Of a DNA stretch of 64,000 bases, positions 13,380-23,580 are shown one piece after another. The translations under genes and the position numbers were made by a program. Within the stretch, counting starts at the first letter, position 1; every line of letters starts with the position of its first letter. The notes under the pieces were generated by a model. It was not told the origin of the DNA and ran no database searches. It worked only from the letters and a program-made list of their open reading frames with translations. Source of the DNA: Karalla daura (taxonomy: Eukaryota; Chordata; Actinopteri; Chaetodontiformes; Leiognathidae); NCBI GenBank assembly GCA_029224185.1, contig CM055202.1, forward strand, positions 2,617,782 through 2,681,781, written 5' to 3'.

Positions 13380-14130
13380 ATAGATATATGGCTGTATGGA
13401 ATGGTTGGATGGACTGATGATGGACGGATGCATGCATGGACAAATGGTATTTGATGTATGGATGGATGGATGGATTATGAATAAATGGATGGATGTCTGA
13501 ATGGACAAATATGGATGGATGATTGGTGGATGGATGAATGACGGATGGATGGATGATGGATGGATGGATGGATGGATGGATGGATGGATTATGAATAAAT
13601 GGATGGATGTCTGAATGGATAAATATATGACATATGAATGGATGGATGATTGGTGGATGGATGAATGACGGATGGATGGATGATGGATGGATGGATGGAT
13701 GGATGGATGGATGGATTATGAATAAATGGATGGATGTCTGAATGGATAAATATATGACATATGAATGGATGGATGATTGGTGGATGGATGAATGACGGAT
13801 GGATGGATGATGATGGATGGATGGATAGATTATGAATAAATGCATGGATGTCTGAATGGATAAATATATGACATATGAAGGGATGGATGAATGGTGGATG
13901 GATGAATGATGGATGGTTGAATGAATGGTGGATGGATGGAATATGAATAAATGGATGGATAGAGATGTAAGAATGGATGATGAAGAATGAATGGATGTCT
14001 AAATGGATGAATATATTGAGTATGAATGGATTTATGATTGGTGGGGGGATGAATAATGGATGGATGCATGATTGGTGGATGGATGACTGATGGATGGATG
14101 GATGGATGAATGGTGGATACGTGGTACACT
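13380..14130. repeat. GGAT satellite with higher-order units of 112-127 bp
   Basis: The base unit is GGAT with variants. The phrase ATTATGAATAAATGGATGG recurs at 13474, 13588, 13715 and, diverged, at 13829 and 13941, followed by GTCTGAATGGATAAATATAT and GACATATGAATGG in several. Spacings are 114, 127, 114 and 112 bp. Long 'Ile-His-Pro-Ser' frames on the minus strand are an artefact of this repeat. Confidence 0.9.
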
Positions 14131-15038
14131 GCTCTCTCTTTCGTCAGCAGGTCTAATGAGGACAAAGCCTGAACCCTGAACTAGTTTCAGAGTTCCAACC
14201 AGGAAAATGATGGTTTATCATTTGACTGGGGATGAACCAGAGCTCCCAGTGCAGGGCGTTATTGCCTTGTGCAGCATGTGCGGTTGTTCCGGCCTGACCT
14301 CAGAGGAACGCTGGAGTTCAGTCATGAAACTTTCATCAGCGTTCCGGTGGCGGTGGAGTTCCTGAACGTCTGCACTAAATTGCCCCAGGGTCATAAATAC
14401 TTTATCAGGAGCGGACACCTCAGCAAAACACCTCCCCTGGGCCTCGCTCACACACTCCCTCACACACTCCATCAAATCTAAAGCCTTCTGCCGTCCCCTC
14501 ACAGTAGTGATGTGTGGCTGGATGCTGAAATACTTCTACCACTGATACCAGACTTCCCAGTCTAGGATCTACGGCTCGGCTCACCGACAGGCAGACAGCA
14601 GTCCATTCGATTTGGCAAAGTTCAGTTTTCATGTCTTTATAGTAAATTACGTTAACCACGTTCAGCACAAGCACTGCATGTGCTGTTACTTTCACATTAG
14701 CAGGAAAATGTGTGAGACAGACAAAGTGAGAGAGGTGAGAGAGTCAGGAAGTAAAGAGAAAACAGCTTTATTACTGCAACGCTCGTATATGTTCATATGA
14801 CCAGACGGTGGCAGGAGGGAAACACCTCCATGAGATGGAACATTCAGTACAACGGGAAAAAATGAAGTAATACTGGGTAATATAAGTGATTAAAAACAGG
14901 ATTTCATTGGTTTATTAATTTATAGATTAATTTCATCACTTTATTTGATGGCTTTATCTCTACTGATAGTTGTAACTGAATACCGCTGATCTAACATCTA
15001 GGATCATGTGAGGATATCCAGACTAAACTACAATAAGT

Positions 15039-15303
15039 AATGATGGATGGATGGATGGATGGATGGATGGATGGATGGATGGATGAATGGGTGATGGATG
15101 TATGGTGAATGGAAGATAGTATGACAGATATATGATGAATGGGTGAATGATGGATAGATGAAAGGATGATGATGGATGGACGATGAATGTATGATAGACG
15201 AGTGGATAACGGATGGATGAAAGAACAATGGATGTATGATGGATGGCTGAATGTTGGATGGATGATGGATGTGTGGTGGATGGATGGATGAATGTGTGAT
15301 AGA
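15039..15303. repeat. GGAT satellite, pure then degenerate
   Basis: Pure GGAT units from about 15041 to 15084 are followed by 220 bp of drifted GATGGATG/AATGGATG text. Confidence 0.9.
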
Positions 15304-15902
15304 TCTATATTTTATCATTGACAGAGTTAAATAACACTATCTTCAAGATCCTGTCCAGAAACTGATTTGCTATAGAAATCGTTGAGATAAAACACAAAAT
15401 TCCACCTTTTTTCAGCAGAAAAGAATAAGATAATAATAAGAAGAAACTGTCCAGGGTCTTCCTAGAAACATTGATACAAAGTATCAGTTTCTGTGACATC
15501 ATCCTGGCTTGTGATTGGTGCTGGCCTGGAGACGAGTCAACGTCAGGCCTCCTCGTCCCTTATCAAAGAAGCTTCCGGAGAGGATCGGCTCTCAGAACAT
15601 TTACTGGAAACAAAGGGAGGGGGCGCGAGAAGATCAAACGCAGCAAAGCTAAATTCTTAAGTTCTATCTTTTAAAGCGGAGTCTTTGATCTGGAGCCGAG
15701 TGATGCAGCGCGGCCTGCTTAGGTTTAATGCCGCCGCCCGTCTTCCCTCGGACGCCGAGCGTAACGAGCCGCACAGTCGGAGAGGAGCCGGGAATCCTGC
15801 AGTAATCCTGCTGCAATCACTGCAACTGTACCGCTGACCCCGGGGTGTCCCGAGGTCGGCTGAGGAGACGGGAGAGGCTGCCGGAACATTCCGGGATGTT
15901 TC

Positions 15903-16395
15903 AGACAGCGAAATTCCAAATTTCTAATTTCAATTCAACTCGTTTGAAGAATTGGATTTTGAATTGAATTGACTCCACCGCCACTGGATGGGGATTTGGA
16001 ACTGGAATGAGAGAGAAATTTCTTAGATTTTGAAGCATCTGTAATGTTTTTTTTGTTTCTGGGAAATTAATAATTTTCCACAATTTTCCATCCTTTGAAA
16101 GTTATAATACATCAAATTAAATTATTTGTTTGCTTTTTGCTTTTATTTTTTATTTTTGCACATGAAATAATCATAATGAAAATAACAATTATATGTATTA
16201 AATATGTCAAACATGTTCATGTATGGAATTTACTGTAATGCATGATTCAAATCATGAATTGGAATTTCATGGAATTTAAATTATACTTCTTTCATTTCCA
16301 ATGTGAATTGCGATTGTACTTCCTGTCCTGTCTCACATTCAAATCAAATTCCTAGGATTGAAGCCTTTTCAATTCAGTTGGGAATTCTGGACAAA
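15903..16395. repeat. AATT-rich degenerate repeat
   Basis: GAATT, AATTC and AATTCCAA words recur about twenty times, mainly 15905-15975 and 16225-16390, in both orientations. They flank a plain A/T-rich middle. The block could be one decayed element of about 490 bp; its ends are not certain. Confidence 0.4.
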
Positions 16396-18309
16396 CCTGC
16401 CCTCTAGATCCAGTTACATAACGTGTAAACGCTTAAAAAGTCTTTCCATCACACTTTGGTCACACGTTTCTAGGGAACGTGGGAACACTTGTGAAGATGG
16501 AGCGGGGCCAGAGAGGTGAGGAAGCCCATGAGTGTTAGACACAACACATCAGAGCAGGTACAACCTTCACTTCCCGGATGGAACGCTCCACTAAAGCTCC
16601 ACTCTCACATTCATCATGCAGCATCACTCCCTCTTCCTAATAGGCCGACGCCATTAGTCTCTGGGAAAGTGGAGCGCACAAGCAAAGGTTAAGAGGAATT
16701 TATGTTAATGCGAGCTCCGCTAATGCACTCAACACACCCACAAAAGGATGAAGCTGAATTTTTCGTCTCAAACGCTCCGTCGGAGCCGGCGTTGGCTCCG
16801 ACCTTCAGGAGCGCTCGTTACGTTCGTTTTACAGTAATTTCACGTCTTTGACATTCTGGAGGTCGAGTGGGTCAAACACAACATGTCAATATTTGAGCGT
16901 CGGTGTTTTGGGTAAGAGAGATGTTCAGCCCGCCCTCTCTCACAGCACAGGTCTGGATGAAGGTCTCTGGCTGGCATTTCTCCCAGTCCTTGGAAATATT
17001 TCGACAGCAGCTTTTCTCCGTGTTATCACCGAGGAGGATGTGATGCCCAGTCTACAGTATTATGAGCACTAAGGCTGTTATCAGGAGGCGTTCAGTGTCT
17101 TTGGTGTTCTTAGTTGAGTGGGAATTGGCACCAGCATGTTATCAACTGAGGTTTGTTGCTCTGACCCAAAGTCAAAGTTCCGAATATGTTAAAAAATGTA
17201 GTTTGATTCTTGGATTTCAGTTTTAACTTAATTCACCTACAGTACTACAGAATGTAGAATTAACACCACTGAAGTTCAAAGAAATTAGCTTATTTCTGAT
17301 GTTCCTTTTCTGTTTTTGTTACAGATACTTTCCTTACGTATCAGTACTTACTTACATTCTTAAAATACTTTCATTCCATCCCTCTTCCTCTGGTATGGCC
17401 TCGTACATTTCCATTGTGGTACTTTCCCTTTTTTTGTGTCACATTAAGTTTTTGAAGATATAAACCAATGAAGGTGACTGAGTTTTTGCTAAGAACTCAT
17501 TTGGACAGAAATAAGTGACGCCTGAATGGATGAATGGATGGAACTTTATATGCAACACATATGAAATGTGTGTGTGTGTGTGCTTGTAATTGAGCTCTTG
17601 TCACCTGTGAAACCATCAAGCGATCAAATGGGTGTCTCATTTCAGTTAAAAAAAGGTGCCGGAAATGATTAAAGTCTGCCAGGCACTTTTTTCCCCCTCT
17701 CTTCCATAATCGATGGTTTCTGGCAGGAGGTTGAAGCCCTCGGCTCTGCTCCGCTCTGAAATCAGAGCCTCATTGTTTGGAGGTAAATTGTGCCAGTCTG
17801 GGAATGGTTGACGTGTGCTGTGTCATGTTGGAAAGAAACAGGAAGAAAACCTCAGATAAAAGGCCCATAGGTGTTGGGATGCAATCGGAGCAGCTGCCCC
17901 TGCACTCGTTTTAGAAAACAAACTTGTTGTTGTTATTTGACATATTTTACTGTAAACGAATCGCATGTTACAGCGTCTTTATCTTGCTCTCCCACACATC
18001 TGCACCTTCTTCTTTTCACTGAGAAGGGTTAGGCCCGCTCTCACAGCTCACAGCTCAGTGACCGCGGATGCTTTTCATTCATAAAACATGATTATAAAGT
18101 TCATTTGTTTGTGCCGTGAGGTGGAACAGCACAGGTGGCAGTGTGGGCCCAACAGCCCGTTCTGCTGCGGCAGGTTAATCCAGTCGTGACTGACACAACA
18201 ACACGCCACAGAAAGGTCTGAACGCTAGGCTGGAGCAGCGTTCTCACTCTGACAATCAGGGCTTCGATTCAACACAATCCAACTGAAACACTGAATACAA
18301 GAAACGTAA

Positions 18310-18615
18310 TATATCAGACACACGGTTGGCTTCGGCTGAAGCAAAGGAAGGAATCCCATCCATCATCTTACCCAGTGGGGGTCTAATGGAGTCTATCTGC
18401 AGCTCACATAGAGGGGGGGCACACAATGGACAGGTCTCCAGTCCATCACAGGACACACACACACACATCATTCACTCTCAAACCCACACCTAGTAACAGC
18501 TTACGTTCTCCTATTGACCAAAATATTGTGGGATCGTGGGAGGAACTCCTCCTGAGCATCAGGTCACAGAAGGACCCATGAGCCAAACCCAGAACCAAAC
18601 CTAGATATTAAATAT
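18310..18615 (-). repeat. Copy of dispersed repeat family L, reverse orientation
   Basis: Contains GACAGGTCTCCAGTCCATC and an adjacent AC run (18451-18467), then words resembling 'TGTGGGAGGAA' and 'GAGCCAAACCCAGAACC'. This is the reverse complement of the family phrase about the CTGTCCAGGGT motif and the 'CCTCCCACAGTCC' motif. The AC run inside the copy is a likely seed for microsatellite growth. Confidence 0.6.
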
Positions 18616-19889
18616 TAGATATATTAGATATTAAATATTAGATAGTAGCTCCAGGTGTAAAAGAACTCTTGATCCTTCACATTCAGTCAAAATGTTTTAC
18701 AATGCTGTAATCTTAAGATATGAAAGCTATGAAGAGATGAACACAATGGAGTTGTAGGAAATACTCAAGTAAAGTAAAAAACATTATCTCCTTATTTACT
18801 TCCTATTATTCTTATTATTTATTATATCATAAAACTTCTTCTTAACATCACAGTGTCACAAGAGTCTAATGGAGTCTACTGTATCTTCAGCTCACACAGA
18901 GTGACTACACTACAGTTATTATTATTATTATTGTTTTTAACCTAGAATAGATACAGCAACTACTGCTGAAATACTGCTGAGATCCCTCAAATTTCAACAT
19001 TTTTCTGTTTTTTTTCTAAGCTCGATCCCTGTTCCATATTGTAAATTGAGTCCTGAACTCTGGACTGAGACCTTGAGCTGCAGCTAAGGATCATGAACAG
19101 GAGCAGGATGGAGAGGGACCAGCGAGGGAAGCAGCTCAGATCCTCATAACAATGCAGCAGCGAGGGCCGCCTCGGACCAGGACGCACTCCTCAGAGCGGA
19201 TTGATTACCCCTGTCTGCAGAATGGAGCACGCGGATCGATTTGTGCCCTTATTTTAATACGAGCAGACGTTTTTTTCTTTCTGTTGTTTTTAAATCTACT
19301 CCACAGATGCTAAACGCTGAGACGTCTCCGCAGAGGTCGCCCGGCGAGCTTCTGGACAAGGACCAGAATGCTCTGCTGGTGAGAAAAGAAGTCTGAGACA
19401 CGTTTCCTCGAAAGTGCATTTCAGTCGATTTGAGCCGCACTCTCGGGCCTCTTAACGTGTTGGGAGCTGGTTGTGCGGGCCGTGGTTTGAAGTGTAATCA
19501 GTAAAATGGAGCGAGGACTGATTCCAAACAGTAATTTGCCACCAGGTCTGAGAGGAATGCTTAAGCAGGACAACGGCTTTGTTCCCAGCTCGGCCGCAAA
19601 CTGAATTCACTCTGGAGATATGGACTCTGCAATTAGAATGATTGTATGTAAACTGAAAGAGGCTTGATTTCTGAGTGTTGTTGTCGAGGGGCAGCACCAC
19701 CTCCAAAGCTGCAGAAAACAAAAACATAAACGCTACAAACACGTTACTAATCACTTCTGCGGGTGAATAAATGTCTCTTCAAGTTAAATAAACTCGATAA
19801 TGTTTATATCAGCCACGACCGCTGGATGTGACCGAGTGGAGGACAGGACCGAGAGTCTGCAGCAGTTTGGTCTTCAGATTCAGGTGAAA

Positions 19890-20012
19890 TGTGGTGAGGT
19901 TCCTCCTCAGGTTTTTCCTCAGCCTCTGGTTCCTCTTCAGGTTCCTCCTCAGGCTCTGGTTCCTCCTCAGGTTCTTCATCACTCTCTGGTTCCTCCTCTG
20001 ATTCTGGCTCCA
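19890..20012. repeat. 15-bp minisatellite GGTTCCTCCTCAGG(T/C)
   Basis: Units such as GGTTCCTCCTCAGG, GGTTCCTCTTCAGG and GGTTCCTCCTCTG repeat with a period of about 15 and 30 bases. On the minus strand they encode an acidic Glu/Pro-rich frame (19804-20067), which I do not accept as a gene without further evidence. Confidence 0.7.
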
Positions 20013-20149
20013 TCATATCAGGCAGGATGTGGACACATCCCTCCATAGCTGCAGCTCCAGTTTCCACTTAGTGAAGGAAAATAAGTTGCAAAGTTTTGTT
20101 TTGTCTCATTTAGAACAAACGTCAGACTAGAACAAAAGTCAGATTATCA

Positions 20150-20345
20150 TTCACGTAAGTGGCAGGCGACACAGTCATAGAGTAAATCCTATGTTTGGTT
20201 CCCAGATCAGCATGAAAGGGATCTATAAAGAAGCATAATTGTAAAGAATAGCTTTAAAATAGCATCCAAGTCATTTCCAATGAGAACAGTGTTCCATAAC
20301 TTCTCTTTTGACACCAGAAAATAAGGATGAAAACATTCAATCATT
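20150..20345 (+). repeat. Copy of dispersed repeat family A
   Basis: Begins with GTTTGGTTCCCAGATCAGCA and TGAAAGGG and ends with TTCCATAACTTCTC and ACACCAGAAAATAAGGATG, in the same order as the other copies. Confidence 0.65.
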
Positions 20346-20822
20346 CTCGACACTCTTTAAAATGGCTCGCTAGGGACAGCTTCCATATTACAGGAAGACC
20401 TGCGAGTGAGGATCAAATTCTAACTTAAACCAGAACTATCTCCATGTTTCCAGCCTCGTGGCTCTGTTTTGGTCTCCACCTGTCAATCATCCTCCCTACA
20501 CTCTCTGCTGTAGGAGAGTATTACATAACACACATTCAGTCGCAACCAGTGAGTATTATGTGTTGTGGGCCAGGTTGTAACGGTCTGTAGACGTTCTCTG
20601 GATGTAGATTAGTGAGCGGGCCGCTGCTGCTGAAGTGCAGGGTGAGAGTAAATCTACTTTAGTTACTCTCCCGTGTGCTGCAGTCACAGTGTGTGTGAGT
20701 TACTCCGCCTCACAATCCCTAATAAGCTCCGTGATTCACCGTCAAGTCAAACTCAGATATAAAATATCGATCTGTCTGGCAGAAACATTAAAGATATGAG
20801 ACGTGAGACCACAGCTTCTCAC

Positions 20823-20823
<1 letters not shown>

Positions 20824-20856
<33 letters not shown>

Positions 20857-20860
20857 TGTA
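20824..20860. repeat. (GT)n microsatellite
   Basis: About 17 units with one TATG break. Confidence 0.95.
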
Positions 20861-20967
20861 AGAGAGAGAGGGAGCTTCCAGCATCATAACGTTGAGCCTG
20901 TGAGCACAGGAAACAGAGCTGTGGTGTAAACCCAGGCTCTAGAGCTGGGTTCACAGGTGTCATCTCT

Positions 20968-20970
<3 letters not shown>

Positions 20971-21047
<77 letters not shown>
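20971..21047. repeat. Poly-C run of 34 followed by (AC)n
   Basis: Thirty-four C in a row (20971-21004) lead straight into about 21 AC units. Long C runs are prone to length errors in sequencing. Confidence 0.97.
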
Positions 21048-21052
<5 letters not shown>

Positions 21053-21198
21053 ACCCCTGCCCCCCTCAAAAACACACTCACACAGTTACATTTACAACCT
21101 GAGCAGGTAGGTAGGTTACTAGTTATAGCCTGGATCTTAGTTAGTGAGTTAGTGAGTTCTGAGGTCAACCATGAGGAGTCAAACGATCAGACCAGGAT

Positions 21199-21320
21199 GA
21201 GGTTTTAATGCAGCTTTTGAATAATGTGGGTGAGATAAACCTGTTGGATGTGAAATATGAAGGTCAAAACTCTGTTAGTGACAAACATGAGGGCTGCTTC
21301 AATGCTGCTGGTGGAATAAA
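21199..21320 (+). repeat. Copy of dispersed repeat family B
   Basis: GAGGTTTTAATGCAGCTTTT, GAGATAAACCTGTTGGATGT and GAAATATGAAGGTCAAAACT match GCAGGTTTTAAATAATGCAG, GAGACAAACCTGGTGGATAT and GAAACATCAAGGTGAATAG at 31631-31695. A GT array follows directly. Confidence 0.55.
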
Positions 21321-21331
21321 CTGTGAAAATC

Positions 21332-21333
<2 letters not shown>

Positions 21334-21380
<47 letters not shown>

Positions 21381-21391
21381 TGTGTCTGTGT
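21334..21391. repeat. (GT)n microsatellite
   Basis: About 23 units, then two TCTGTG units; it directly follows a family B copy. Confidence 0.97.
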
Positions 21392-21522
21392 TTGAGAAAG
21401 AGACGGAGAGAGAGAGTGCACCAAGGCGAGAAATGAAGACGAATGTGCAGCAGGACTTTCAGCACCTTGGACAGCTCCAGCACAGCTGCAACTGCACAGG
21501 AGAGCATTCAGTGCATGGATAG

Positions 21523-21630
<108 letters not shown>

Positions 21631-22020
21631 CACCTCATCCTCCACTGCCTCCTGTCTTCCTCCTCCTTCTCTCCCTCCTCCTCCTTCAGTTCTCTCTCCT
21701 CCCTCCATATGTTCCTTTCTTCCTCCCATTTTCTTTCATCTCTTTCTCCACCTTTCTGTCCTCTTCTCACTCCTCTTCCTCATGTTCTCCCTCATCCTTC
21801 ACCCTCCCTCCTCTTCCTTCCACTGACCCTTGCTCCTCATCCTCTCCATCCTTCTTCTCTACCTTCCCTTCGCCCTCCTGTTTTTCCACTTACACCTTCA
21901 CCTCTCCTTCCTCCTCCTCCACCTCCCTTTCTCCTGCCTCCTCTTCCTCCTGTTCTCCCTCTTCCTCCACCTTCCCCTCTTCCTCCTCTTCTCCTCTCCC
22001 TCCTCCTCTTCCTTCTTCTC
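21631..22020. repeat. 390-bp nearly homopyrimidine tract
   Basis: The + strand is almost only C and T, with scattered single purines, from the end of the (GATA)n array to about 22020; a further CTCC run is at 22067-22108. Such tracts can form intramolecular triplexes. It lies immediately upstream of the probable promoter. Confidence 0.9.
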
Positions 22021-22029
22021 TAAAATACC

Positions 22030-22501
22030 AGCATCACCAGACTGAGGGGCAGAGTTGTCCAGCCCAGCCCCCTCCTCCTCTCCCCCTCCTCCTCCTCCTC
22101 CTCCTCCTGCAGAAGTGGCAGCGCAGTAAAATGTGAGCGCAGCTCGCCTCAGTCCGTCACTCGGTACCGAGCTGAGCTGGCTCCGCTTCGTGTGTGTGGT
22201 GCAGCCTGCCTGCGCGGTGTGTCCCCGGGGCTCCGGGACTCGGCGGCTCCTCTTCATCACCTCCTCTTCACGGCTTGCAGTCGTGACTCCGCTGCTCGTT
22301 AAGATTCTGCCGAGACATCCGCCGCATCTCTGCACCTCCTCATCCCTCCATCCGGACTTCTTCTGCCTCCCCAGCACCCCAACAACCAGCCAACCGGGAA
22401 TCTGGCTGTTGCTTTTTCTTTAAAAGAGAAAAAATATACATTTCTATTCCTGATTTTAATTTTTCCACCTGGAGCAAGTTGAAGGCAGCGGGGAGTTTAC
22501 A
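22030..22501 (+). promoter_or_regulatory. dpp10: Probable promoter and 5'UTR of the DPP10-like gene
   Basis: The 470 bases before the ATG are richer in CpG than the surroundings, especially 22133-22330, and lie between a long pyrimidine tract and exon 1. I see no convincing TATA box at a usual distance; the A/T-rich words near 22420-22450 are too close to the ATG to be a clear core promoter. The transcription start cannot be fixed from sequence alone, so the split between promoter and 5'UTR is unknown. The only ATG in the 370 bases before the start codon is at 22131 and is followed at once by TGA. Confidence 0.5.
22131..22136 (+). promoter_or_regulatory. ATG-TGA minimal upstream ORF
   Basis: ATG at 22131 is directly followed by TGA, forming a start-stop element 371 bases before the DPP10-like ATG. 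Start-stop uORFs are known to stall ribosomes and lower translation of the main ORF. It matters only if transcription starts upstream of it, which is not shown. Confidence 0.4.
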
Positions 22502-22567
22502 ATGACCGCCACCAAGGAGCAGAACCAGAACCAGAACCAGAGAGCCAACCCGGCGCAGCAGGACGAG
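22502..22567 (+). CDS. dpp10: DPP10-like gene, coding exon 1 (cytoplasmic N-terminus)
   Basis: This exon encodes 22 residues that start MTATKEQNQN and end AQQDE. In DPP6/DPP10 proteins the short N-terminal tail is cytoplasmic and differs between alternative first exons. This one resembles the 'MTAAKQE...' form of DPP10 and the 'MTTAKE...' short form of DPP6. The ATG has A at -3, and no other ATG occurs between 22131 and 22502 apart from the one at 22131. The exon ends in phase 0 at GACGAG before GTCTCT, a weak donor; reading on would reach a stop at 22619-22621. Joined to the next exon it gives QQDE-DLGG, matching the spacing seen in the family before the PPQRNWKG motif. Inside is a small coding repeat, three CAGAAC units (Gln-Asn). 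The start and frame are well supported; the donor is the least certain border. Confidence 0.82.
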
Positions 22568-22838
22568 GTCTCTCTCTCTCTTTTCTCTCACTTGATTGTT
22601 CACTTAGTGTCTGCAGAGTGACCTGCTCTGCAAGGTCAGCCCGGAGTCTGCCTGGCTCTGTGTGAGTGTGTGTGTGTGTGTGGGTCTGTGTGTGTGTGTG
22701 GTTCGCCTGTCAGAACCGGGTCGGAGGGGGTTGGGGGGTTGGAGGGTTGGGGGGGTGTCCGTGAATGCAGCATCGGTGCTGAGCTGCAGCTGCCTTCGCT
22801 GACCGAGCACAAGATGCAAAAAGCCTCAGGGATGAGGA

Positions 22839-22840
<2 letters not shown>

Positions 22841-22875
<35 letters not shown>

Positions 22876-23132
22876 CGTGCGTACGTGCGTCAGGAACTAG
22901 TGAGCTGTATAATTGCGCTTCGTTTATGTTACATTTGAGGCGTTTTGTTACCACCCACAAGTCAAGCCAAGCTGCCTGCCAACACAGAGCGACGCGATGC
23001 TGAGACATGACATGACATGACATCAGCTGCTCATCTGTAGCTGCTTATCTGTCCTCTACCGGGGCTGAAATAACCAAATCACTCCTCGGAAATGTTCAGG
23101 CTTGGTCCAGTTCGGCTGCACAGGAATCCAGC

Positions 23133-23191
<59 letters not shown>

Positions 23192-23438
23192 TCAGAGCTC
23201 AGAAACTAGTGAGAAATGTGTTTCTAATGTGTTAATGTATGTTGCGTGTGAGGCGTTTCGTAGCCAAGCTGTCTGCCAGCACCAGCTCGCGCTCTGAGAG
23301 ACGTGGTGACACGTCACGTGACATCTGGGGCTAATTTGTTTTATTTCATTATTTACCAAAGGTGTCCAAATGACTCCTCAGATGTGTTGAAGCTTCACTG
23401 GAATGTGACTGCACAGGAATCTGTGAATCTCCTCCAGC

Positions 23439-23499
<61 letters not shown>

Positions 23500-23580
23500 A
23501 GCTATAACCGCGGTCTAGTGAGTGAGGTGTATTCTGCTGTGTGTGAGGCATCTTAAGGCACAAACTCACGTTTTGACTAA
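22841..23580 (+). repeat. Three-unit tandem duplication, about 300-bp unit, each led by a GT array
   Basis: Units start with GT arrays at 22841, 23136 and 23440. CTAGTGAG follows at 22897, 23206 and 23515, exactly 309 bp apart each time. Units 1 and 2 share GAGGCGTTTTGTTACC / GAGGCGTTTCGTAGCC, CCAAGCTGCCTGCCAACAC / CCAAGCTGTCTGCCAGCAC, ACTCCTCGGAAATGTT / ACTCCTCAGATGTGTT and GCACAGGAATC before the next GT array. Unit 3 is partial. It begins about 270 bp after exon 1. Confidence 0.85.

Noticed and set aside
13300..14165. Long minus-strand frames rich in Ile-His-Pro-Ser
   Set aside because: They are translations of the GGAT satellite; a 4-bp repeat without stops stays open in several frames.
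14218..14502. 94-codon minus-strand frame MRGRQKALDLMECVREC...
   Set aside because: Non-repetitive, but matches no family I know and has no supporting splice sites; chance frames of this length are common in 64 kb.
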